Of a stretch of 64,000 nucleotides of DNA, positions 55,513 through 63,360 are shown piece after piece. Source of the stretch: Zoogloea sp. 1C4. GTDB lineage: Bacteria; Pseudomonadota; Gammaproteobacteria; Burkholderiales; Rhodocyclaceae. The stretch is taken from positions 186,001 to 250,000 of the forward strand of contig NZ_SSXU01000006.1 in NCBI RefSeq assembly GCF_009469605.1. Direction: 5' to 3'. Position 1 is the stretch's first letter; every line of letters starts with the position of its first letter. The position numbers and the translations under genes were made by a program. Under the pieces are notes generated by a model. The model saw nothing but the letters and a program-made list of their open reading frames with translations. It was not told where the DNA came from and did no database searches.

Positions 55513-56925
55513 ATGATCCGCTACCAGACCCTCGCCGAGCAGACCGGGCAACTCATCGAGAGCGGCGTGCTGCGCCCGGGCGAGCGCCTGCCCTCGGTGC
55601 GCCAGGCCTGCCGCATCCACGACGTGAGCCCGGTGACCGTCACCCAGGCCTACGCGCTGCTGGAAAGCCGCGGGCTCGTCGAGGCGCGGCCGCGCTCCGG
55701 CTACTTCGTGCGTGTGCGGCGGGCCCAGCGCCTGCCCGAGCCGGCGATGAGCCGCCCGCAGCCGGATTTCACCGAGCTGCAGGTGAGCGACTTCATCTTC
55801 CAGATCCTCGACAGCGTGAAGGACCCGGCGGTGGTGCCGCTGGGCTCCAGCTTTCCGGCGCCCGAACTCTTCCCCCTTGACCGGCTGGGCCGCTGCCTCG
55901 CCCACGCGGCCCGGCATCTCGATCCGCGCGCCACCATCACCGACCTGCCGCCGGGCAACGAGGAGCTGCGCCGCCAGCTGGCACTGCGCTATCTGGGCCA
56001 CGGCGCCCAGGTGTCGCCGCGGGAGATCGTCATCACCTCGGGCGCGATGGAAGGGCTCAACCTGTGCCTGCAGGCGGTCACGCGCCCCGGCGATCTGATC
56101 GCCGTCGAGTCGCCCACCTTCTACGCCGGCCTGCAGGCGGCCGAGCGGCGTGGGCTGCGGGTGGCGGAGATCCCGTCGCACCCGCGGGAGGGCGTCAGCA
56201 TCGAGGCGCTGGCCGAGCTGCTGCGCCACCACCGGGTGAGCGCCTGCCTGTTCATGCTCAACTTTGCCAACCCCACCGGCGCGCGGATGCCCGACGCGCG
56301 GCGGCGTGAGCTGGTCGAGCTCCTCACCCGCCACCAGGTGCCGCTGATCGAGGATGACGTGTACGCCGAGCTGTACTTCGGCGATACCGCGCCCCTGTGC
56401 TCCAAGGCCGTGGACCCGGCCGGCATCGTGATGCACGTGTCGTCCTTCTCGAAGTGCCTCGCGCCGGGTTACCGGATCGGCTGGGTGGCGGCCGGGCGCT
56501 ACGCCGACGCCGTCCAGCGCCAGAAGCTGGCGAGCAGCATCGCCACCACCGTGCCGGTGCAGATCGCCCTGGCGGATTACCTCAAGCAGGGCGGCTTCGA
56601 CAAACACCTGCGCGGCCTGCGCCAGCGCCTCGCCAGCCAGGAGGCGGCGCTGGTGGCCGCGGTGGAGGCGCACTTCCCGGATGGCACGCGCCTCGCCCGG
56701 CCCGAGGGCGGTTACTTCCTGTGGCTGGAACTGCCGCCCCAGGTGGATGCCCTGCGCCTGCATCAGGCCGCGCTGGCGGCGGGGATCAGCCTCGCGCCGG
56801 GGCCGATTTTCTCGGCCACGCGGGAATTCGGCCACTGCATCCGCCTCAACTTCGGCCACCCCGATCCTGCTCGCCAGCGGGCGGCGGTGGAAACCCTCGG
56901 CAAGCTGGTGGCCGCCCAGTTGTAG
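55513..56925 (+). CDS. MocR-type regulator (GntR winged helix fused to aminotransferase)
   Basis: A 470-residue protein with an N-terminal GntR winged helix (about 1-70; SGVLRPGERLPSVRQACRIH, SPVTVTQAYALLESRGLV) and a fold-type I aminotransferase domain. The PLP lysine is K314 in VSSFSKCLAPGYRIGW; NPTGARMP and the IEDDVYAEL Asp are intact. MocR proteins bind PLP and usually control a neighbouring operon by binding direct repeats. The gene downstream in the same direction is ccoG, with a direct repeat between. The ATG at 55513 has no Shine-Dalgarno; TACCAT ends six bases before it, as for a leaderless transcript. Confidence 0.9.
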   Translation: MIRYQTLAEQTGQLIESGVLRPGERLPSVRQACRIHDVSPVTVTQAYALLESRGLVEARPRSGYFVRVRRAQRLPEPAMSRPQPDFTELQVSDFIFQILDSVKDPAVVPLGSSFPAPELFPLDRLGRCLAHAARHLDPRATITDLPPGNEELRRQLALRYLGHGAQVSPREIVITSGAMEGLNLCLQAVTRPGDLIAVESPTFYAGLQAAERRGLRVAEIPSHPREGVSIEALAELLRHHRVSACLFMLNFANPTGARMPDARRRELVELLTRHQVPLIEDDVYAELYFGDTAPLCSKAVDPAGIVMHVSSFSKCLAPGYRIGWVAAGRYADAVQRQKLASSIATTVPVQIALADYLKQGGFDKHLRGLRQRLASQEAALVAAVEAHFPDGTRLARPEGGYFLWLELPPQVDALRLHQAALAAGISLAPGPIFSATREFGHCIRLNFGHPDPARQRAAVETLGKLVAAQL

Positions 56926-56929
56926 CGCA

Positions 56930-56971
56930 TCTGTACCTATTGTTTTTCTGATTCTCTGAATCTGTGCCTAT
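56930..56971 (+). promoter_or_regulatory. Direct repeat with central palindrome between mocR and ccoG
   Basis: TCTGTACCTAT (56930-56940) and TCTGTGCCTAT (56961-56971) are 31 bp apart, three helical turns. The spacer is T-rich and ends in the palindrome GATTC-TCT-GAATC (56950-56962), overlapping the second repeat. Direct repeats at this spacing are typical of MocR operators; the site would control ccoG and the reductase operon. Confidence 0.55.
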
Positions 56972-57028
56972 CCGGCGCCGGGTGGTCTACTTCGCCCATC
57001 GGGGATTCGCCCCGTCCGGAGGCACACG

Positions 57029-58399
57029 ATGCAAGGCAAGGCCCACACAGCGCGGGTGACGCTGTACCGCAACAAGGGAAAGATCCACGCCCGTTCCACC
57101 CGCGGACGTTTCAACAGCATGCGCTGGGCCATGGTGTGGCTCACCCAGCTGGTGTTCTACGGCGCCTGCTGGCTCGGCTGGACCGACGATGGTGGCGCCA
57201 CGCGCCAGGCGCTGCTGTTCGACATCGCCCACGAGAAGTTCTACCTCTTCGGCCTCGTGCTGTGGCCCCAGGACGCGCTGCTCCTGGCGATCGTGCTGAT
57301 CCTCGCCGCCACCGGGCTGTTCCTCGTCACCGCGATGGCCGGCCGGCTGTTCTGCGGCTTCGCCTGTCCGCAAACGGTTTACACCTCGATCTTCATGTGG
57401 ATCGAGGAGAAGGTCGAAGGCGACCACCTGGCCCGGCGCCGCCTCGACGACGCCCCGTGGTCTGCCCGCAAGCTCGCCCTGCGTGCCACCAAGCATGGCC
57501 TGTGGCTGGCGCTGGCGGCGTGGACCGGGATCACCTTCGTCGGCTACTTCACGCCGATCCGCGAGCTGCTCCCGGCCGTGGCCAGCTGGCAGCTGGGGCC
57601 GTGGGAAGGCTTCTGGGTCGTCTTCTACGCCCTCTTCCTGTACGTGCAGGCCGGCTTCGCCCGTGAGGCCGTATGCCAGCACATGTGCCCGTACTCGCGC
57701 TTCCAGGGCGTGATGTTCGACCCGACCACCCGCACGGTGGCCTACGACACCGCCCGCGGCGAACCCCGCCGGGCCAAGGGCGGCACGGGTGCCGGCGACT
57801 GCGTGGATTGCGGCATCTGCGTGCAGGTGTGTCCCACCGGCATCGACATCCGCGACGGCCTGCAATACCAGTGCATCAACTGCGGCCTGTGCGCCGACGC
57901 CTGCGACACGGTGATGGGGCGCATCGGCAAGCCCGCCGGGCTGATCCGCTTCGCCTCCGAGCTGGAACTTTCCGGCAAGCCCTCGTCCGCCCGGCCCCGG
58001 CTGGCGGTGTATGGCGGGCTGCTGGCGGTGTTCATCGGGCTCGGGGCATGGACCCTCGCCGACCGCTCGCTGCTGCTTGTCGATGTGCTGCGCGACCGGG
58101 GCAGCCTGGCGCGGGAAGCTGCGGATGGCCGCATCGAAAATGCCTACACCCTCAAGATCATGAACCTCGCCGAAGTCCCGCGGGATTTCCGCGTCGCGGT
58201 GAGCGGCATTGACGGCGCCGAGATCGTCGGCTCGGCGCGCTTTGCCGGCGTGCCCGGCGGCATCCGCACCGTGCAGCTCACGGTGGCCGTGCCGGCGGGC
58301 GAGGGCGGGGCGGCCGTACGCCCGATCGCCTTCGAGATCGCCGCCGAACAGGACGCCGCCACCCGCGTCGTCGAAAAGAGCACCTTCGTCCTCCCCTGA
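57029..58399 (+). CDS. ccoG: CcoG/RdxA-family membrane ferredoxin (cytochrome oxidase accessory protein)
   Basis: A 456-residue protein with five or so membrane segments and two [4Fe-4S] motifs: CVDCGICVQVCPTGID from C258 and CINCGLCADACD from C282. FCGFACPQTVY (C109, C113) and CQHMCPYSRFQG are also conserved in CcoG/FixG/RdxA, and the periplasmic C-terminal IgG-like domain is present. CcoG reduces Cu(II) to Cu(I) for cbb3 oxidase assembly. Here it is not beside ccoNOP but 9 bp before a siroheme reductase, so it may instead pass electrons to that enzyme (inference). Start chosen at 57029, after CCGGAGG. Confidence 0.9.
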   Translation: MQGKAHTARVTLYRNKGKIHARSTRGRFNSMRWAMVWLTQLVFYGACWLGWTDDGGATRQALLFDIAHEKFYLFGLVLWPQDALLLAIVLILAATGLFLVTAMAGRLFCGFACPQTVYTSIFMWIEEKVEGDHLARRRLDDAPWSARKLALRATKHGLWLALAAWTGITFVGYFTPIRELLPAVASWQLGPWEGFWVVFYALFLYVQAGFAREAVCQHMCPYSRFQGVMFDPTTRTVAYDTARGEPRRAKGGTGAGDCVDCGICVQVCPTGIDIRDGLQYQCINCGLCADACDTVMGRIGKPAGLIRFASELELSGKPSSARPRLAVYGGLLAVFIGLGAWTLADRSLLLVDVLRDRGSLAREAADGRIENAYTLKIMNLAEVPRDFRVAVSGIDGAEIVGSARFAGVPGGIRTVQLTVAVPAGEGGAAVRPIAFEIAAEQDAATRVVEKSTFVLP

Positions 58400-58408
58400 G
58401 CAAACCCC

Positions 58409-60064
58409 ATGTACCACTACGACGAAACCGACCAGCAACTGGTGGACGACCGCGTCGCGCGCTTCCGCGACCAGATGGGCCGCTTCCTTGATGGCCGGCT
58501 GGGCGAGGACGAGTTCCGCCCGCTGCGCCTCCAGAACGGCCTCTACATCCAGCGCCACGCGCCCATGCTGCGGGTCGCGATCCCCTACGGCACGCTGGCC
58601 GCCCGGCAGCTGCGCCAGCTCGCCCACATCGCCCGCCACCACGACCGGGGCTACGGCCACTTCACCACCCGCAGCAACATCCAGTTCAACTGGGTGCGGC
58701 TGGAGGACGCGCCGGAGATCCTCGCCGAGCTCGCCACGGTGCAGATGCACGCGATCCAGACTTCCGGCAACTGCATCCGCAACATCACCACCGACCCCTT
58801 CGCCGGCGTGGCCGCGGATGAGCTGTTCGACCCGCGCCCGGCCTGCGAGATCGTCCGCCAGTGGTCCGCGCTGGCGCCGGAGTTCCAGTTCCTCCCGCGC
58901 AAGTTCAAGATCGCCTTTGCGGGTGGCGCCGAGGACCGCGCCGCGCTGCGCTTCCACGACATCGGCGCCGCCGCGCGCATTGGCGACGATGGCCAGCGGG
59001 GCTTCGAAGTCTTCGTCGGCGGCGGCCTCGGGCGCACGCCGATGGTCGGCCACAGCCTCAAGGCCTTTCTGCCCCAGGCGGAGCTCCTCAACTACTTCGA
59101 GGCCATCCTGCGCGTGTACAACCGCCACGGCCGGCGCGACAACAAGTACAAGGCGCGCATCAAGATCCTGGTGAAAGACCTGACCCTCGACGGCTTTGCC
59201 GCCGAGGTGGAGGACGAATGGGCGTGGAGCCGCGGCGGCCCCAACACCATCGACGCCGACCACTTCGCGCGGATGGAAGCCTTCTTCGCCGGCCCGGCCG
59301 ATGCGCCCGCGCCGCCCGCCGAGATGCCCGACCAGCCCGTCGCCTACACCCGCTGGCTGGCTCGCAACGTCGCCGCCCACCGCCAGCCCGGCCGCGCCAT
59401 CGTCACCCTGTCCCTGAAGGCCCCCGGCCAGGCGCCGGGCGACGCCACCGCCGACCAGATGGACGGCATCGCCGATCTGGCCGAGCGCTACAGCCACGGC
59501 GAGATCCGCGTGAGCCACGAGCAGAACCTCGTGCTGCCCCATGTGGCCCGTGCCGACCTGCCGGCGGTGTGGGCCGCCGCCCGCGCCCTGGGCCTCGCCA
59601 CGCCCACCATCGGCCTCCTGCCCGATCTGGTGTGCTGCCCCGGCGGCGATTTCTGCTCCCTCGCCAACGCCCGCTCGCTGCCCGTCGCGGCGGCCATCCA
59701 GCAGCGTTTCGACGACCTCGACTACCTCTTCGACCTGGGCCCGCTGGAGCTCAACCTGTCCGGCTGCGTCAATGCCTGCGGCCACCACCACATCGGCCAC
59801 ATCGGCATCCTCGGCGTCGATAAGAACAACCAGGAGTGGTTCCAGATCACCATCGGCGGGCGCGAAGGCACGCAGGCCGCGCTGGGCAAGGTGATCGGCC
59901 CCAGCTTCGCCGCCGCCCAGGTGCCCGACGTGATCGCCCGCCTGCTCGAAACCTACGTCGCCCGTCGGCTGGAGGGCGAGCCCTTCATCGACGCGGTGGA
60001 GCGCCTCGGCCTCGACCCCTTCCGTCAGGCGGTTTATGGAGACAGCCATGCCCCACGTCATTAA
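58409..60064 (+). CDS. Siroheme nitrite/sulfite reductase (CysI-like hemoprotein)
   Basis: A 551-residue enzyme with both ferredoxin-like half-domains. The siroheme/[4Fe-4S] ligands are intact: C409-CPGGDF-C415 (C-x5-C) and C453-VNA-C457 (NLSGCVNACGHHH). Substrate-binding basic segments include TTRSNIQFNW and the HDIG region. Length and the N-terminal YHYDETDQQLVDDR match the CysI-like proteins of beta- and gammaproteobacteria that pair with DUF934. These reduce sulfite to sulfide in assimilation. No flavoprotein subunit, CysH or CysG is adjacent, so the electron donor is open; ccoG just upstream is one candidate. Confidence 0.9.
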   Translation: MYHYDETDQQLVDDRVARFRDQMGRFLDGRLGEDEFRPLRLQNGLYIQRHAPMLRVAIPYGTLAARQLRQLAHIARHHDRGYGHFTTRSNIQFNWVRLEDAPEILAELATVQMHAIQTSGNCIRNITTDPFAGVAADELFDPRPACEIVRQWSALAPEFQFLPRKFKIAFAGGAEDRAALRFHDIGAAARIGDDGQRGFEVFVGGGLGRTPMVGHSLKAFLPQAELLNYFEAILRVYNRHGRRDNKYKARIKILVKDLTLDGFAAEVEDEWAWSRGGPNTIDADHFARMEAFFAGPADAPAPPAEMPDQPVAYTRWLARNVAAHRQPGRAIVTLSLKAPGQAPGDATADQMDGIADLAERYSHGEIRVSHEQNLVLPHVARADLPAVWAAARALGLATPTIGLLPDLVCCPGGDFCSLANARSLPVAAAIQQRFDDLDYLFDLGPLELNLSGCVNACGHHHIGHIGILGVDKNNQEWFQITIGGREGTQAALGKVIGPSFAAAQVPDVIARLLETYVARRLEGEPFIDAVERLGLDPFRQAVYGDSHAPRH

Positions 60065-60476
60065 GCACGGCCTGCTCGTCGCCGACGACTGGACGCTCGT
60101 CACCAGCGCCCCCGCCAACCCGGCGCGGGTGATCCTTCCCCTCGCCGACTGGCAGGCCCGCCCCGATCACCCGGCGGTGTGGCTCGCGCCGGACGAAACC
60201 CCGGACGCGCTGCTCCCGCATCTCGACCGCCTCGCGCTCGTCGCCATCCACTTTCCGGTATTCACCGACGGCCGCGGCTATTCCCTGGCCCGCCTGCTGC
60301 GCCAGCGCCACGGCTACCGGGGCGAGCTCCGCGCCTTTGGCGACGTACTGCGGGATCAGCTCTACTTTCTGCACGCCTGCGGCTTCGACGCCTTCAGCCT
60401 GCGCGCCGACCAGCCGCCGGCCGAAGCGGTGGACGCCCTGGCCGACTACCGCTGGCAGCCCCTCGGGCAGCGCTGA
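60048..60476 (+). CDS. DUF934 domain-containing protein, sulfite reduction partner
   Basis: A 142-residue DUF934 protein. The conserved centre is FPVFTDGRGYSLARLLRQRHGYRGELRAFGD (about residues 67-97) and DQLYFLHACGFDAFSLR. In beta- and gammaproteobacteria it always follows the CysI-like reductase and is thought to assist it, but its biochemical role is unknown. I start at the ATG at 60048, with GGAG six bases upstream, overlapping the reductase by 17 bp; an ATG at 60036 is an alternative. Here cysH does not follow, unlike the common order. Confidence 0.88.
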   Translation: MPHVIKHGLLVADDWTLVTSAPANPARVILPLADWQARPDHPAVWLAPDETPDALLPHLDRLALVAIHFPVFTDGRGYSLARLLRQRHGYRGELRAFGDVLRDQLYFLHACGFDAFSLRADQPPAEAVDALADYRWQPLGQR

Positions 60477-60612
60477 AACCGCCGGATTTGTGAATTTCAT
60501 CGCAACCGCCGGTCATTAGCGCGGCTTTCCGGGCGGCATGCCCAAGTTGGTCACGGCGGTGCAGCATTGCCGGCGGCATCATGCGCGCACCGCTTCAACC
60601 CACTGCCTGCCG

Positions 60613-61500
60613 ATGTCCGCTGCCAAGTTTGCCCGCTTCGCCTTGTCCGCCCTGTTCAGCCTCGCCGCCTTCGGCGCGTCGGCGGCCGTCCAGGACGAGG
60701 CGCCCGAGTGGAGCGACGAGCCGCCGGCCCTCGCCCGGTTGCTGGAGAGCGGCTTCAAGGCCGAGAGCCTGCGCCAGCCCGGCGTGGCCGCCGCCCACTA
60801 CTGCGCCGCCGCCCGCGACGGCAGCGTCGAGGGCCAGTACCGCCTCGGCCGGCTCTACCTGATGGGGCAGGGCGTCGCCCGCGACAACCAGATCGCCACC
60901 ACGCTCCTCTCCATCGCCGCCCAGCGCGGCCACGAGAAGGCCCGCAGCCTGGTGGTGCCGCTGCCCGGCGCCGAGCGCCTGCCCGACTGCCTCGTCACCG
61001 GCGCGCCGCCGGCGCTGATGATGGCCGCCGTTGCCGCCGACGAAGTGGTGCCCCAGGAAGTGGTCGATCGTTTTGTGAAGGCGCTGCCCGCCGACAAGCG
61101 CCGCCACGCCCAGCTGATCCAGAAGCTCGCCCCGCGGTTCAAGGTGGACCCGCGCCTCGCGCTGGCCATCGTGCGCACCGAATCCAACTTCGACGCCGCC
61201 GCCCGCTCGCCCAAGAACGCCCTGGGCCTGATGCAGCTCATCCCCGACACCGCCGAACGCTTCGGCGTGCGCGACGCCCTCGACCCGGAGCAGAACGTCC
61301 GCGGCGGCCTCGCCTACCTGCGCGTGCTGCTGTCCCAGTTCAAGGGCGACGTGGCCCTGGCCGCCGCCGCCTACAACGCCGGCGAAGGCAACGTGATGCG
61401 CTACAAGGGCGTGCCCCCGTTTGCCGAAACCCAGGAATACGTCCGCCGCATCCTCGCCTTCTACCGCGCCCCGCGCCACGCCGAAACCCTGCGCGGTTGA
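60613..61500 (+). CDS. Lytic transglycosylase with Sel1-like repeats
   Basis: A 295-residue secreted murein hydrolase. A signal peptide (FARFALSALFSLAAFGASA) is followed by Sel1-type helical repeats (about 55-115, EGQYRLGRLYLMGQGVARDN) and an SLT domain. The catalytic glutamate is E190 in RTESNFDAAARSPKNALGLM, with AAYNAGEGNV near 258-267. It cleaves peptidoglycan to 1,6-anhydromuropeptides. Joining Sel1 repeats to an SLT domain suggests it is recruited by a partner. I start at the ATG at 60613. Its stop codon lies inside the first unit of a 21-bp repeat array. Confidence 0.9.
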   Translation: MSAAKFARFALSALFSLAAFGASAAVQDEAPEWSDEPPALARLLESGFKAESLRQPGVAAAHYCAAARDGSVEGQYRLGRLYLMGQGVARDNQIATTLLSIAAQRGHEKARSLVVPLPGAERLPDCLVTGAPPALMMAAVAADEVVPQEVVDRFVKALPADKRRHAQLIQKLAPRFKVDPRLALAIVRTESNFDAAARSPKNALGLMQLIPDTAERFGVRDALDPEQNVRGGLAYLRVLLSQFKGDVALAAAAYNAGEGNVMRYKGVPPFAETQEYVRRILAFYRAPRHAETLRG

Positions 61501-61705
61501 TCGATATACACGGGGTGTTGGTCATCAACGCGCGGGTGTAGATCGATTATCAGCCCCTGTAGATCATCAACAGGCGCGCGTTGATGATCTACACCCGAGT
61601 GTAGATCGATGTTCACGGGGTGTATTCGATCTACACCCTCGTGTATTCGATATCGCACGCCCTGTAGATCATATTCACCAGGGTGTTGAAGGAATACGGG
61701 GGCTG
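61496..61705. repeat. Ten imperfect tandem 21-bp repeats with internal dyads
   Basis: Ten units of exactly 21 bp start at 61496, 61517, 61538, 61559, 61580, 61601, 61622, 61643, 61664 and 61685 with no insertion or deletion; the last is the most diverged. The consensus is near GTWGATCRAT followed by about five variable bases and a G/C-rich end closing with T. Units occur in both senses: units 4 and 5 form a perfect 13-bp stem (GTAGATCATCAAC 61559-61571, GTTGATGATCTAC 61580-61592). The period equals two helical turns and seven codons, and one frame on each strand is open through it as heptapeptides such as VDDLHPS and VDRCSRG. Confidence 0.85.
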
Positions 61706-61725
61706 CATGAACGATCGCGGCTCGC

Positions 61726-61833
61726 GTAGATCGGGTTAGCGCAGCGTAACCCGACGTCAATGCCGGTTGCCTCGTCCGATCGCGCTCGACGATCCGCCGG
61801 GCTGTCGGGATACGCTGCGCTATCCCGACCTAC
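61726..61833. repeat. Second REP family: inverted pair upstream of the aldehyde dehydrogenase gene
   Basis: GTAG plus the hairpin TCGGGTTAGCGC/GCGTAACCCGA (61726-61755) faces a reverse-oriented copy ending in ACCTAC (61804-61833; TCGGGATACGC...TATCCCGA). The loop-out between is 48 bp. It has the GTAG head and inverted pairing of a BIME but a different stem from the copies at 42.2 and 45.4 kb. Confidence 0.75.
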
Positions 61834-61914
61834 GTCTGCTTTGCCCCCGCCCTTCCCATGCCGGCCAGTCCCGGCTAAGTTATGCTCCTCGAAAGAACAA
61901 CAGCAGGGGACAGC

Positions 61915-63345
61915 ATGCATCAGCAGCAGTTTTACATTGGCGGCCAGTGGGTCGAACCTTCCTCCGCCGCTCGGCGCGAGGTCATCAACCCCGCCACCGA
62001 AGCGCCCGCCGGCATGATCGCCATGGGCGCGGCGGCCGACGTGGATCGCGCGGTGGCGGCGGCGAAGGCGGCCTTTCCGGCGTTCTCGGCCACCACCCGC
62101 GAGGAGCGGCTGGATCTCATCGCGCGCATCGGCGTGGCCTACAAGAAGCGCTTCGACGACATGGCGAAGGCCATCACCGCCGAGATGGGCGCGCCCTTCA
62201 AGATGCTGGCCAGCGGCGCCCAGGCGGCGTCGGGCCTCGGGCACTTCCGGGCGGTGGCGGCGGCGCTGAAGGAGATGGAGTTCGAGCGCCTGCAGGGCTC
62301 CACGCTGATCGTGAAGGAGGCGGCCGGCGTGTGCGCCCTCATCACCCCCTGGAACTGGCCGGCCAACCAGATGGCCTGCAAGATCGCCCCGGCGCTGGCG
62401 GCGGGCTGCACGATGGTGCTCAAACCCAGCGAGCTGGCGCCCCTGTCTGCCGTGGTGCTGGCCGAGATCCTCGACGACGCGGGCGTGCCGCCGGGCGTGT
62501 TCAACCTGGTGCAGGGCGACGGGGAAGGCGTGGGCGCGCCGCTCACAGCCCATCCGGACGTGGACATGGTGTCCTTCACGGGCTCCACCCGCGCCGGCAA
62601 GCTGGTGATGAAGACCGCCGCCGATACGGTGAAGAAGGTGGCGCTGGAGCTGGGCGGCAAGTCCGCCAACATTCTGCTGGACGACGCGGATTTCCCCCGC
62701 GCGGTGAAGCAGGGCGTGCTGACCCTGATGCTCAACAGCGGCCAGAACTGCAACGCCCCCTCGCGCCTGCTGGTGCCCGAAAGCCGGCTGGAGGAGGTCG
62801 AAGCCATCGCCGCGGCGACCCTCGGCAAGCTGGTGGTGGGTGATCCCTCTGACGACACGACCACCCTTGGCCCGGTGGCCAACGGCGCCCAGTTCGCCCG
62901 GGTGCAGCAGATGATCGACAGCGGCATCGCCGAGGGCGCCAAGCTGGTGGCCGGCGGGCCGGGACGGCCGGAAGGCATCGCCCGGGGTTACTTCGTGCGG
63001 CCGACGATCTTCAGCCGCGTCACGCCGGCGATGACCATCGCCCGGGAGGAGATCTTCGGCCCGGTGTTGTCGATCATCGCCTACCAGGACGAAGACGACG
63101 CGGTGCGCATCGCCAACGACACGCCCTATGGCCTGTCGGGCTACGTGTCGTCGTCGGACCTCGCCCGCGCCCGCCGCGTGGCCCGGCGCCTGCGCACCGG
63201 CAACGTGCATCTCAACGGCGCGCCGGTGGATACCACGGCGCCCTTCGGCGGCTACAAGCAGTCGGGCCTCGGGCGGGAGTGGGGCGCCTGGGGCATCGAG
63301 GAATACCTCGAGACCAAGGCGATCATCGGCCATGGCGCCGACTGA
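61915..63345 (+). CDS. NAD(P)+-dependent aldehyde dehydrogenase
   Basis: A 476-residue ALDH-superfamily enzyme. The proton-abstracting E245 is in ALELGGKSANI and the nucleophile C279 is in NSGQNCNAPSRLL; PWNWPANQM (cofactor site) and EEIFGPVLSI (C-terminal motif) are also intact. It oxidises an aldehyde to the acid in the cytosol; substrate specificity cannot be read. The start at 61915 follows AGGGGA by four bases. The 414 bp before it hold only the repeats. Confidence 0.93.
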   Translation: MHQQQFYIGGQWVEPSSAARREVINPATEAPAGMIAMGAAADVDRAVAAAKAAFPAFSATTREERLDLIARIGVAYKKRFDDMAKAITAEMGAPFKMLASGAQAASGLGHFRAVAAALKEMEFERLQGSTLIVKEAAGVCALITPWNWPANQMACKIAPALAAGCTMVLKPSELAPLSAVVLAEILDDAGVPPGVFNLVQGDGEGVGAPLTAHPDVDMVSFTGSTRAGKLVMKTAADTVKKVALELGGKSANILLDDADFPRAVKQGVLTLMLNSGQNCNAPSRLLVPESRLEEVEAIAAATLGKLVVGDPSDDTTTLGPVANGAQFARVQQMIDSGIAEGAKLVAGGPGRPEGIARGYFVRPTIFSRVTPAMTIAREEIFGPVLSIIAYQDEDDAVRIANDTPYGLSGYVSSSDLARARRVARRLRTGNVHLNGAPVDTTAPFGGYKQSGLGREWGAWGIEEYLETKAIIGHGAD

Positions 63346-63360
63346 GCCTCGGGGCGCGGC

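Noticed and set aside
56987-60118. 1043-codon open frame on the minus strand opposite ccoG and the siroheme reductase
   Set aside because: It mirrors two genes with intact catalytic motifs; long antisense frames are common at this GC content. The protein has no recognisable domain.
61496-61705. CRISPR array
   Set aside because: Units are contiguous 21-bp imperfect repeats without unique spacers, and no cas genes are present.
61421-61729. 102-codon frame with heptapeptide repeats through the 21-bp array
   Set aside because: It begins inside the transglycosylase gene without a ribosome site, and the minus strand is equally open; repeat period explains the open frame. Kept as a test in the findings.
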